A DNA stretch of 64,000 nucleotides, taken from contig JANVCC010000018.1 of NCBI GenBank assembly GCA_025345505.1, positions 40,787,263 to 40,851,262 of the forward strand. The letters run 5' to 3'. Origin of the DNA: Todiramphus chloris collaris. Its lineage: Eukaryota; Chordata; Aves; Coraciiformes; Alcedinidae. Positions 40,880 through 49,381 of the stretch are shown piece after piece (position 1 is the stretch's first letter; every line of letters begins with the position of its first letter). The notes beneath the pieces are model-generated. The model made no database searches and was not told where the DNA came from. It worked only from the letters and a program-made list of their open reading frames with translations. The translations under genes were made by a program, and so were the position numbers.

Positions 40880-41353
40880 TTCACAGAATCACAGAATAAG
40901 AATGGTGGAGGTTGGAAGGGAACTCTGGGGATCATCTAGTTCAACCCCCCTGCTAATTCAGGTTCACCTAGATCAGGTTCTACAGGGATGCATCAAGGTG
41001 GGTTTAGAAAGTCTCCAGAGAAGGAGACTCCACAACCTCTCTGGGCAACCTGTTCCAGTGGTCTGTCACCCTAAAACTAAAGAACATCCTGTGTTCCAGT
41101 TTGTGTCCATTGTCCCTTGTCCTGGGCACCAGTGAAAAGAGACCAGCCTCATCCTTTTGACATACACCCCTCTGAAGATTTTTAAGAATTAATAAGATCC
41201 CCTTTCAGTCTTCTCCAGGTTAAAAAGAGCCAAGTCTGTTCCATCACATTTCCAGGGATGAAGGTGAGGCTGCCTGGACTGTAGTTTCCTGGGTCCTCCT
41301 TCTTGGCCTTCTTGAAGGCTGGAGTGACATTCTTCTAGTCCTCAGGCATCTCA
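40880..41353 (-). mobile_element. CR1 LINE, minus strand, internally deleted
   Basis: Positions 40880-41233 are the reverse complement of the CR1 3' end (TCACAGAATCACAGAAT tail, GGTTGGAAGGGAACTC, then the region around GATCCCCTTTCAGTCTTCTCC). From about 41239 the sequence jumps to a much more 5' CR1 segment in the reverse transcriptase region (TTCCAGGGATGAAGGTGAGG, then CTTGAAGGCTGGAGTGACATT). The nested copy carries both segments about 1 kb apart, so this copy has lost the DNA between them. Confidence 0.85.
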
Positions 41354-42285
41354 GTATCAATCTAGGGAAGAAAAAATAAATTTCTACTTAATTAATTGTA
41401 AGTCAGAATAGTTACCATTTTCTTAATCTGATATTATTAGAGAGAAACACAGAAGATAAATACCATGCTAAAAGGGATAGTAAAAGAAAATATATGAATT
41501 GTTATGTTCAGGCATCTCAGACATTGCAATGGTTATTGGTCTAAGTTTTTCCAGTAAAAGTGTATGGGTCAATTTTCTCTAGTAGAGCCTGGTTAAAGGA
41601 AACTGTGTTAATAAAAACCTATTATTCACACAGTGGTTACAAAGACTTAATCCATCAGCAGTGGATATAAGAGTTTTCCATCTTCCTTTCCCCTCAGCTG
41701 CCCAACCCCTGAAGACCACAGACCCTCTGTTGCTCTGACTCAGCCAGGAGGCCACTTACCTCCCTGGGAAACATTGCTGGATATTGATGATGCAAACGGT
41801 CATAGATCCAGTTAAAATGGGACATATGAAAGCAGCAAAACCTTTTTTAGCAGTCGTATCCTAAAAACAATATCCCATTCCCTGGTAACCTGGAGGTCTC
41901 AGATTGTTATAAAAACAGGCCTCTAACTTAAGACCAAGAGGCTTTAAAAGAATGAGGAAATAGTAAGCTTTTGCTATGCTCTCCCCTATCCATAAAGATA
42001 AAGAAGACAAAAAACTTCTGGTTGAAAAACTATGGCAGAAGTTTACTAACATCTCACATGCAACTTAATTAGCAGAAAGTTGATAGATAAATTCAGATGA
42101 CACAGATTTTTTTGTTAGCAGAAATTAATTAGTAAGTGTATTCTTTTTACAGGCTTTCTACTGGGACCACTACAAGATGTAAAATTTTCAAAAATATAGA
42201 AGTCCTGAGTTCAAAAGTGATTCAGGCTCAGATATGCAGAAGCTTTTAGGATATTTCTTGCCTTTGTGTGGAAAAATCTAGGTAA
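41354..42285. other. Unique DNA left of the endogenous retrovirus
   Basis: No gene or repeat was recognised. Confidence 0.55.
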
Positions 42286-42290
42286 CTTAG
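42286..42290. repeat. Target site duplication CTTAG (left)
   Basis: CTTAG directly precedes the TGTAGTGGG start of the 5' LTR. It is repeated at 49377-49381 after the 3' LTR. A 5-bp duplication suits ERVL-type and some other retroviral integrases. Confidence 0.92.
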
Positions 42291-42363
42291 TGTAGTGGGT
42301 CTGGCTGAGCTGCTTTTCCCCACCCAGCCCTCATTCTGCAGCACTGGGAGCTGGAGGGTGTTG

Positions 42364-42381
42364 ATAACACACCCGTGTTAT
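42364..42381. promoter_or_regulatory. LTR palindrome ATAACAC-ACCC-GTGTTAT
   Basis: This is a perfect 7-bp inverted repeat with a 4-base centre. It is identical in the 3' LTR (48982-48999) although the two LTRs have diverged by about 7%. Its upstream position relative to the TATA region suggests a U3 protein-binding site. Function is inferred. Confidence 0.5.
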
Positions 42382-42477
42382 GACTGACAGTGCTCACACG
42401 GCACCAGAGGATGGGGGGCAGGATGGGGGAGGGGATACAGTCAACCTGAGCTGACCAGTGGGATATTCCATACCATA

Positions 42478-42498
42478 TGACATCAGATCAACTATTAA
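42478..42498 (+). promoter_or_regulatory. 5' LTR core promoter region (CRE-like site and TATA variant)
   Basis: TGACATCA at 42478-42485 is one base from the cAMP-response element TGACGTCA, a change expected from CpG decay. TATTAA at 42493-42498 sits where the 3' LTR keeps TATAAA, so this copy's TATA box appears mutated. Confidence 0.5.
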
Positions 42499-42758
42499 GG
42501 GAGAGGGCAGGAGGAGGATGTGGGGGCATTCAGATTTGTCCTCCAAGCAGCTGCTACGTGTTCCTGGAGCCCTGCTTCCTGGAATCGGCCTGACATTGCC
42601 TGTGGACAGGAAGTAGAGAATAGCATCTTATCTATCATAACCCATGGCTCTTTTTGTCTTATTCTCTCCCTGCGTGCCATGCTGATGGGGGTTGGGGGGA
42701 GTGATAGAAGGGTTTGGTGGGCACCTGGTGCCAGGGTAAACCCACCACAGTTCCTTTT

Positions 42759-42776
42759 TGGCACCCAACGTAGGGC
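42759..42776 (+). other. Primer-binding site, tRNA-Lys-like
   Basis: TGGCACCCAACGTAGGGC lies nine bases after the 5' LTR. It matches the known PBS for tRNA-Lys(1,2), TGGCGCCCAACGTGGGGC, at 16 of 18 positions. Both differences are G to A. The first lies in a CpG of the reference. Confidence 0.78.
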
Positions 42777-42876
42777 ACGAGCAGCTGCTTTTCTATTGCT
42801 TGCTTTAGATATTAGTAGCAAACTCCTGTGCAGGCCACAGAGTTTGCTTGTGCTGCTTTTTTGGTGTTTTGTTAAC

Positions 42877-43473
42877 ATGTTTACCGAAGCACTGACCTTT
42901 TGCTCTGCTTCTGTACTGATAGACTCAATGTGTTGGGGAAGCTTCTGTCTCGGGAGGATGAAGGGACTCTGGAGCACCCTGGCACAAATAGTAACGATGT
43001 GTTTCATGCTGGCATCGGTGGCTTTGCTGTGTTGGGTGGGCTACCTTGGGGAGAAAATGAGTGAATACATATCTCTCTCTCTACCAGAAATTGATGTAGA
43101 TGATTTTATTGTACATGCTCCCGAGGTCCTCATCCACCCATACGTGAGCTTCTTAATACTACTAATCAATATCGTTGGCTTAATCTGGGTTGTGTGTAGT
43201 CTGATCCCAGTTTGGCCTGAGAGGAGACAAGTTTCGGGTGGGATGACACCGAAATGTGCCCTAAGACAGCCTGTCCCTGGGTGGCAAGGTGTCTGGCAGG
43301 ATTTGGGCAGGTTCCCAGGATGGTTGTCACCTCCTGTAGCCTGGGACTTTACCCCCAAACAGGCAAGCAACCCTGTCAAACTGACACAACATCTAATAGA
43401 AGGGTGCCTTGTCTACCCCAGTGAAAAGCAGCAGCTCTTAGCCCTGTACTGGGGCCTGGCCTGTGCCTATTGA
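42877..43473 (+). CDS. Leader frame with two predicted membrane helices
   Basis: From the first ATG after the primer-binding site this frame runs 198 codons to a TGA at 43471-43473. The frame is also open upstream into the LTR, to 42520, probably by chance. A second ATG lies at 42958. Two strongly hydrophobic segments are visible: about 42985-43050 (IVTMCFMLASVALLCWVGYL) and 43141-43215 (SFLILLINIVGLIWVVCSLI). An acidic linker containing PEIDVDDF lies between them, predicting a membrane hairpin. The C-terminal third is Trp/Pro-rich. The frame is the same as the first part of gag, so it could instead be an N-terminal gag region cut off by the TGA. I know of no named retroviral protein with this layout, and its function is unknown. 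Confidence 0.5.
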   Translation: MFTEALTFCSASVLIDSMCWGSFCLGRMKGLWSTLAQIVTMCFMLASVALLCWVGYLGEKMSEYISLSLPEIDVDDFIVHAPEVLIHPYVSFLILLINIVGLIWVVCSLIPVWPERRQVSGGMTPKCALRQPVPGWQGVWQDLGRFPGWLSPPVAWDFTPKQASNPVKLTQHLIEGCLVYPSEKQQLLALYWGLACAY

Positions 43474-44669
43474 GCCACGGTTGAGTACTCTCAGAGGACT
43501 GTGGTTGAGGCAGGAACCCAAACTAGATCCGAAGACACTCGAGTTGAGATAGGGACTGAAACAACTACAACTGCCAAAGTTGCCCCAGTAGTAAAAAAGA
43601 AGCAGTGGACAAGGAGAACAACAGGCCCCTACCCTCGGTTAGTGAGGGATGAGGAAGAGGAGGAAACATACGACCAAAAAGCTGGACCCTCAACAGGGAG
43701 ACTGGAGGAGGGAGTAACAGAATTGAAGCAGGAGGCAGAAACCACCCAGTCCCTGACTTCATCAGAACTTTGAGACCTGAGGAAAGATTACAGTCTCCAG
43801 ATAGGTGAACGTGGCTGCTTCTATGATGGGATACTGGGGATGACACCCAACAGCTGGAAGGTAAGGAAACCCAACAGCTGGACTCCCTTGCTAGGAATTA
43901 TGTCATTGAAAGAGGAATTGGAAAAAAGGCAGCAATTTGAAATCTCTGGAAGTGGCTTCTTTCAAGTATCAAAGCAAGATATACATTTAAGGAAGATTTA
44001 ATGAACTCCACCTCCTCAGGAAAGTGGTCCACTGCTGATGAAAGTATTCAGTACCTGAGGGAACTAGCAGTACTGGAAGTCATCTATGGGGATTTAGATA
44101 ATGATGAGCATCCTAAAGATACAGAGGATGTTCACTGTACAAGGGTCATGTGGAGGAAAGTGATCAAGAACTCACCAACATCATATTCTGCCAGCTTCGC
44201 AGCAATGTACTATCCACAAATGGATAACACAACTGTGGAAACTGTTTCTTCCTGGCTTCAGAACTTGGAAGAGAGTCTTGGCACCTCCATGTCCCTAAGG
44301 GATAGAGCCTTGGATATCAGGAGTCCCCCAAGGAATCAGTCAGTCAGAGAGAAAGGGAGCCCGAGGCGTATGCCACATGGTGCACTCTGGTTCTTTCTGC
44401 ATGACCACAGGGAGGATATGAGGAAGTGGGATGGTGAACCAACCTTTAAGCTGGAAGCCTGTGTACGTGAACTGAGATGGAAGACAGCCATTAAAAAGGG
44501 GCCATCCAAGAAGACCATTAATGTAGTCAGTGTTAAAACACAGGAAGGCAATCAACGATCTCACAGATATGGGAAGACTGAAATCACCTCCACTGAGCCT
44601 GATGAGAGGACTTCTGGTTTGACACAGCAGGGGTCAGACAGTGAATATTCTGACCAGAAGAAGGAATAG
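43474..44669 (+). pseudogene. Broken gag
   Basis: This is the structural polyprotein region. The first part (43501-43773, frame 1) holds an acidic run (RDEEEEE near 43647) and ends in a TGA at 43771-43773. The same frame continues to about 43860, after which homologous-looking sequence moves to frame 3. A TGA at 43938-43940 interrupts that frame before an open stretch to the TAG at 44667. The last stretch has 222 codons, with a helical capsid-like segment (IQYLRELAVLEVIYGDL) and, further on, LWFFLHDHREDMRKWDGE. No CCHC zinc knuckle is visible. The call rests on position and on resemblance to Gag of avian env-less retroviruses. At least two stops and one frameshift inactivate it. Confidence 0.75.
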
Positions 44670-45156
44670 AGGAGCCCTGCCTCCAGCCAGGTGGAGGAAA
44701 GGGACAAGCGGATTTACTGGACTGTGTGGATCCGATGGCCTGGCATGTCAGATCCACGAAAGTACAAGGCCTTGGTCGATACAGGTGCGCAGTACACTTT
44801 AATACCATCAAAATACAGAGGAGCTGAGCCCATAAGTATTTCTGGAGTGACGGGGATCCCAGCAGCTGAAGCTATTGGAGGCTGAAGTGAGTCTAACTGG
44901 TAGGGAGTGGTACAAACAACCCATTGCGACAGGCCCAGAGGCCCCATGCATCCTTGGCATAGATTATCTTTGCAAAGTCTATTTCAAGGATCCAAAAGGA
45001 CATCGGTGGGCTTTCGGTGTTGCTGCCTTGGAGGTGAAGGGAAGTGAACAGTTGTCCACCTTGCCAGCATTCTCAGAGAACCCTGCTATAGTGGGGCTGA
45101 TGAAGGCTGAAGAGCAGCTGGTACCAATGGCTATGATGACGGTGCTTAGGCAGTAA
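44670..45156 (+). pseudogene. Broken retroviral aspartic protease (pro)
   Basis: The protease lies in frame 3, directly downstream of an in-frame TAG that ends gag. The catalytic block KALVDTGAQYTLIPS is present, with the active-site Asp codon at 44778-44780. Frame 3 stops at 44883-44885. The rest of the domain continues in frame 1, including APCILGIDYL near 44940, so there is one frameshift around 44880. Frame 1 then meets a TAA at 45154-45156, before the reverse transcriptase begins in the same frame. The enzyme would cleave Gag and Pol as a dimer, but it cannot be made intact from this copy. Confidence 0.85.
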
Positions 45157-46133
45157 TATCGTACCAACAGAGATTCCCTGATCCCTATCCAAAAATTGAT
45201 TCGTCAGCTGGAAACCCAGGGAGTGATCAACAAAACTCATTCACCTTTCAACAGCCCTATATGGCCTGTGCAAAAGTCAAATGGAGAATGGCGATTAACA
45301 GTGGACTATTGTGGTCTGAATGAAGTTACACCAGTGCTGAGTGCTGCTGTGCCAGGCATGCTGGAACTTCAGTATGAGCTGAAGTCAAAAGCAGCCAAGT
45401 GGTATGCCACGAATGACATCGCTAATGTGGTTTTCTCCATTCCTATAGCACCAAAGTGCAGGCCACAGTTTGCCTTCACCCAGAGGGGAGTCCAGTATAC
45501 CTGGAATCAATTGCTCCACACAGCCCCATCATCTGCCACAGACTGATCCATACTGCACTGGAGGAAGGTGGGGCTCCAGAGCACCTCCAGTGCATTGATG
45601 ACATCATTTTATGGGGCAACACAGCAGAAGAAGTTTTCAAGAAAGGGAAGAAAATAATTGAAATCCTCCTGGAGGCTGGTTTTGCTATAAAGCGAAGCAA
45701 AGTGAAGGGGCCTGCGCAGGAAATCCAGTTCCTTAGAATAAAATGGCAGGATGGGTGTCGACACATCTCAATGGACGTGACCAATAAGATAACAACAATG
45801 TCTCCAACAACCAACAAAAAGGAGACACAGGCTTTCCTGGGTGCTGTGAGTTTCTGGAGGATGCATATTCCAGGTTACAGTCTCATTGTGAGCCCGCCCC
45901 ACCATGTGACCCAGAAGAAGAATGACTTTAACTGGGGCCCTGAACAGCAACAGGCCTTTGAACAAATTAAACAGGAGATTGTGCATGCAGAAGTCCTTGG
46001 GCCAGTACAGACAGGGCTAAATATCAAAAACATACACTACACCACAGCCAGGAAGAATGGTCCTACCTGGAGCCTCTGGCAGAGGGCACTTGGGGAGACA
46101 TGAGGCCGACCTCTTGGTTTTTGGTGTCAAGGA
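45157..46133 (+). pseudogene. Broken reverse transcriptase (pol)
   Basis: Frame 1 carries the fingers and palm start: SPFNSPIWPVQKSNGEWRL at about 45241-45297, and DIANVVFSIPI with a catalytic Asp at 45415-45417. Around 45510-45540 the frame shifts to frame 3, and the usual LPQG-type loop is missing there. The second catalytic motif reads CIDD at 45591-45602, where retroviruses usually have Y-x-D-D, so the aromatic residue has become Cys (TGC). The thumb and connection follow to a TGA at 46101-46103. The family's usual length is matched only when both frames are counted. It is non-functional. Confidence 0.9.
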
Positions 46134-47050
46134 TACAGGGGATCTGAGGCCAACTATACTCCAATGGAAAAGGAGATACTGGCGGCATATGAAAGAGTTC
46201 GAGCTGCCTCAGAAGTGATCAGAACGTAAGCACAGATGCCTCCTGGCACCCTGACTGCAGATGCTGGGATGGATGGATGTTCAAAGGGAGAGACTCATCT
46301 ACACACCATACAACTGATGCCACATGGAGCAAGTGGATTGCACTAATAACGTAATGGGTTTGAATAGAGAACCCCAGTTGCCCAGGGATCCTGGAAGTGA
46401 TCATGAACTGGCCAAAAGGCAAAGATTTTGGGATGTCAGCAGAGGAAGAGGTGAAACGTGCTGAGGAGGCCCCACCATATAACACATTATCAGATGATGA
46501 AAAGCAATACGCCCTGTTCACTGATGGGTCTTGTTGCATTGTGGAAAAACATCAACAGTGGAAGGCTGCTGTGTGGAGTCCCCTACGACAAGTCATTGGA
46601 ATTGTTGAAGGACATGGTGAATCCAATCAGTTTGCAGAAGTGAAATCCATCCAACTGGCCCTAGATATTGCTGAGCGAGAAAAGTGGTCAGTACTCTATA
46701 CTGACTCCTGGATGGTAGCAAATGCCCTGTGGGGGTGGTTGCAGCAGTGGAAACAGAGCAACTGGCAGCAGAGAGGCAAACCCATCTGGGCTGCTGAGTT
46801 GTGTCAAGACATTGCTGCTCGGGTAGAGACCCTGGTGGTGAAGGTGCACCACATGGATGCCCATGTGCCCAGAAGCTGGGCCACAGAAGAACATCAGAAC
46901 AACCAGCGAGCAAACCAGGCTGCCAAGGTGGCAGTGGCTCAGGTGGATCTGGATTGGCAGCGGAAGGGTGAATTATTTACAGCACGATGGGCCCATGACA
47001 CCTCAGGTCATCAAGGAAGAGATGCGACCTACAGTTGGGCTCGAGATTAA
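46104..47050 (+). pseudogene. Broken RT connection and RNase H (pol)
   Basis: The connection continues just after 46103 with recognisable sequence (NYTPMEKEILAAYE near 46150), broken by several stops up to about 46390. RNase H is open in frame 2 from 46397 to the TAA at 47048-47050. Catalytic residues seen are Asp in FTDGS (46523-46525), Glu in AEVKS (46637-46639) and Asp in YTDSW (46703-46705). The fourth acidic position, in HQNNQRAN, is Asn (AAC, 46913-46915), a one-base change from Asp. This domain removes RNA from RNA-DNA hybrids in reverse transcription. With Asn at that site this copy is probably inactive. The last codons begin the zinc-binding region of integrase. Confidence 0.88.
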
Positions 47051-47077
47051 GGGGAGGATCTGACCTCGGAGGCTATC

Positions 47078-47082
47078 ACAGG
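47078..47082. repeat. Target site duplication ACAGG (left) of nested LTR
   Basis: ACAGG lies just before the TGCTGGGG start of the nested LTR. It is repeated at 47738-47742. Confidence 0.82.
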
Positions 47083-47737
47083 TGCTGGGGTTTTGAGGAG
47101 TTCTTCTGTTTTCCTTCTTCTGTTAAAGAATTTTCCCATACTTGTTCATCAAGGAGATAAACTGCTGTATTTAAGAGAGACAAAAAGACCTGGCCACAGG
47201 GAGAGGGGTCCAGCCAGCTGCTGAATAAAAGGGGTTGGGTGGAAGCACTAGGGCTCTTGTCTTTTCTCCCTGCATTTGAAGGGGGGAGAAGCTGCCCTTG
47301 TTGTGGAGAGAGGTCATCCCCGCTGCGTCTCCTGCTCTCCTTCTGCCCTTGCTGTCTCCCGGGGATCCTGCTGGACACCGGGATCAGCTGCCCAGGGGGG
47401 TTTGTGATGCAGGTTTTTCATCGGCCATTGCCATGTGAGGCCTGAGCTGGCTCCGGAGTGGTGGAGAGACCATGGTGCCCTCCCTGCTCCCCAGGAGCCG
47501 CCCAAGAGGTTGCGACTGGGTTCCTGGCTCTGTTTGTTGTTACTGCCATAGTTATTGTTGTTTGTTTGCCTTATTATATATATATTTACTAAAGAACGGT
47601 TATTCCTATTCCTCATCTTTGCCTGAAAGACCCTTAATTTCAAAATTATAGGCATTCAGAGGGTAGGGGGTTGCATTTTCCATTCCAAGGGGGGCTCCTG
47701 CCTTCGTTGCCAGACACCTGTCTTTCAAACCAAGACA
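47083..47737 (+). mobile_element. Nested solo LTR of a different retrovirus family
   Basis: This 655-bp LTR has TG...CA ends (TGCTGGGG... to ...CCAAGACA) and ACAGG on each side. It shares no sequence with the host provirus LTRs or with the LTR pair at 11-13 and 20 kb. A TATTTAAG box (47168-47175) and an AATAAA poly-A signal (47224-47229) in the expected order support plus orientation. It interrupts the zinc-binding part of integrase. Only one LTR remains, so the inserted provirus has collapsed by recombination. Confidence 0.87.
47168..47229 (+). promoter_or_regulatory. TATA-like box and poly-A signal of the nested LTR
   Basis: TATTTAAG at 47168-47175 and AATAAA at 47224-47229 would give a short R region and a long U5. 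Confidence 0.5.
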
Positions 47738-47742
47738 ACAGG
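47738..47742. repeat. Target site duplication ACAGG (right) of nested LTR
   Basis: This is the second ACAGG. Integrase sequence resumes immediately after it. Confidence 0.82.
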
Positions 47743-48492
47743 TCATCCAGAAATGTGAAATGTTCTGCAATCAGACAAGCCAAGAGGTTAAAGCCCCATT
47801 GCTATGGAGGATGTTGGCTAAAATATAAATATGGAGAGGCCTGGCAGGTTGACTACATTACTCTCCCACAAACCCGCCAAGGTAAGCACCATATACTTAT
47901 AATGGTGGAAGCAACCACTGGGTGGCTGGAAACGTACCCAGTGCCCCATGCCACTTCCCAGAACACCATCCTGGTCCTTGAAAAGCAGATTTTGTGGTGG
48001 CATGGTACTCCGGAAAGAATTGAATCAGACAATGGAACTCATTTCTGAAATAGACTCGTGGATGCCTGGGCCAAGGAGCATGGCATCAAGTGGGTGTATC
48101 ACATCCCTTATCATGCACAAGCCTCTGGGAAGATTGAAAGGTACAATGGGCTGTTAAAACACACATTAAAAGCATTAGGGGGTGGGACCTTTAAACAATG
48201 GGACAAACATCTAGCAAAGGCCCCCTGGTTAGTTAACACCAGAGGATCTGTTAGCCATCCTGGCCCCGCCCAAACAAAACCCCTGCCTGTTGTGGGAGAA
48301 GATAAGGTCCCTGTAGTGCATACTGGAAGGTGGTTGGGGAAGTCAGTGAGGATAGCTCGACCCTTGGGAAAAGGCAAACCCATTTGTGGGATTGTCTTTG
48401 CTCAAGGACCTGGATATACCTGGTGGGTAAAGAGGGAGGATGGTGAGACTTGGTGCGTACCTCAAGGAGATTTGACCTTGTCAGAAAGATAA

Positions 48493-48908
48493 TCTGGAAT
48501 GTGAGTTGTATGTTGCAGGAAATGATGCTGTAGGAAGGAGATAGAATAACAGAAAGTGAATTTTGCGAAGGACCAGATGAGTACAGCAAGGACCAAGATC
48601 TAGCCGGCGTTGGTACCCAACAATCAGACATACTACTTCTGACCAGAACATCCACCTTGACAAATAACACCCAAGTCATCGAGTGAAGGAAGCTCATGGA
48701 ACGAGGGACTATCTGTTAACGGACTGAGGATAGTAGTTGATGACAGTGTATTGGTTTGGTATAGAGAAGGTTTAAGTATGTAGATTGAGATGTGAGTGTT
48801 TGTAATAAGAGGTTTTGGTAATGAAAATTGAATCTGAAGGGAATGTTTAAGTATGTATTATGTGAGGCCTGAGAATGATGCACATGGTATGGAATAAGGG
48901 GTGGAGAT
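48493..48908 (+). other. Non-coding tail of the provirus, no env
   Basis: About 416 bp lie between the integrase stop and the 3' LTR, with no frame resembling env or dUTPase. The last bases (GAATAAGGGGTGGAGAT, 48892-48908) are purine-rich and serve as the likely polypurine tract. Confidence 0.8.
48892..48908 (+). other. Polypurine tract
   Basis: The purine-rich stretch AAGGGGTGGAGA lies directly upstream of the TG start of the 3' LTR, where plus-strand DNA synthesis is primed in retroviruses. Confidence 0.7.
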
Positions 48909-49376
48909 TGTAGTGGGTCTGTCTGAGCTGCTCTTCCCCACCCAGCCCTCATACTGCAGTACTGGGAGCTGGAGGGTGTTGATAACACACCCGTGTTATG
49001 ACTGACAGTGCTCACACAGCACCAGAGGCTGGGGGGGCAAGATGGGGGAGGGGATACAGCCAACCTGAGCTGACCAGTGGGATATTCCATACCATATGAC
49101 ATCAGATCAACTATAAAGGGAGAGGGCAGGAGGAGGATGGGGGGGGGCGCATTCTGCTTTGTCCTCCAAGTGGCTGCTACGGGTTCTGGAGCCCTGCTTC
49201 CTGGACTCGGCCTGACATCACCTGTGAACAGGAAGTAGAGAATAACATCTTATCTATCATAACCCATGTCTATTTTCATCTTATTCTCTTCCTGTGTGCC
49301 GTGCTGATGGGGGTTGGGGGGAGTCATAGAAGGGTTTGGTGGGCACCTGGTGCCCAACCAGGTTAAATCCACCACA
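48909..49376 (+). repeat. 3' LTR
   Basis: This 468-bp LTR starts TGTAGTGGG and ends CCACCACA. It keeps TATAAA at 49112-49117, a CRE-like TGACATCA at 49097-49104 and the palindrome at 48982-48999. It is a better guide to the ancestral promoter than the 5' copy, whose TATA box is altered. Confidence 0.93.
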
Positions 49377-49381
49377 CTTAG
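49377..49381. repeat. Target site duplication CTTAG (right)
   Basis: This copy follows the 3' LTR and pairs with 42286-42290. Confidence 0.92.

Larger units (their letters stand above)
42291..42749 (+). repeat. 5' LTR
   Basis: This 459-bp LTR starts TGTAGTGGG and ends CCACCACA, matching 48909-49376. A TATTAA box lies at 42493-42498 where the 3' LTR has TATAAA. A CRE-like TGACATCA lies at 42478-42485 and an 18-bp hairpin sequence at 42364-42381. Compared with the 3' copy it has a short deletion near its end (about 42732). Confidence 0.93.
46988..48492 (+). pseudogene. Broken integrase (pol), split by a solo LTR
   Basis: The N-terminal HHCC zinc-binding unit starts in frame 2, with His codons at 46994 and 47009. 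A TAA follows at 47048, then a foreign LTR at 47083-47737. The Cys part resumes at about 47754-47768 with a one-base shift into frame 1. The catalytic core is clear: Asp in WQVDYITLP (47851-47853), Asp in ESDNGTHF (48028-48030) and Glu in SGKIERYN (48136-48138), giving D-x35-E. A TGA at 48046-48048 interrupts the core. The C-terminal domain (GYTWWVKREDGETWCVPQGD) ends at a TAA at 48490. The catalytic triad is intact, but the gene cannot make whole integrase. Confidence 0.92.
42291..49376 (+). mobile_element. Env-less endogenous retrovirus (full-length, defective)
   Basis: This is a 7.09-kb provirus with two LTRs, a primer-binding site, a leader frame, gag, protease, reverse transcriptase, RNase H and integrase, a polypurine tract and CTTAG duplications. 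No env frame is present: only about 416 bp separate the integrase stop from the 3' LTR. By eye the two LTRs differ at roughly 30 of about 455 aligned positions (near 7%) plus small indels, so the insertion is old. All genes carry stops or frameshifts, and a second LTR interrupts integrase. The missing env, 5-bp duplication and Pol appearance suggest an ERVL-like (class III) lineage, but the Lys-type primer site is atypical for that, so the class is unsettled. Confidence 0.93.

Noticed and set aside
42520-42876. Upstream extension of the leader frame into the 5' LTR
   Set aside because: It would start inside the LTR and cross the primer-binding site. The openness before 42877 is probably chance, so the first ATG after the primer site was used.
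48493-48908. Possible env or dUTPase remnant after integrase
   Set aside because: Only about 416 bp are present, with stops in every frame and no signal peptide, fusion or dUTPase motif.
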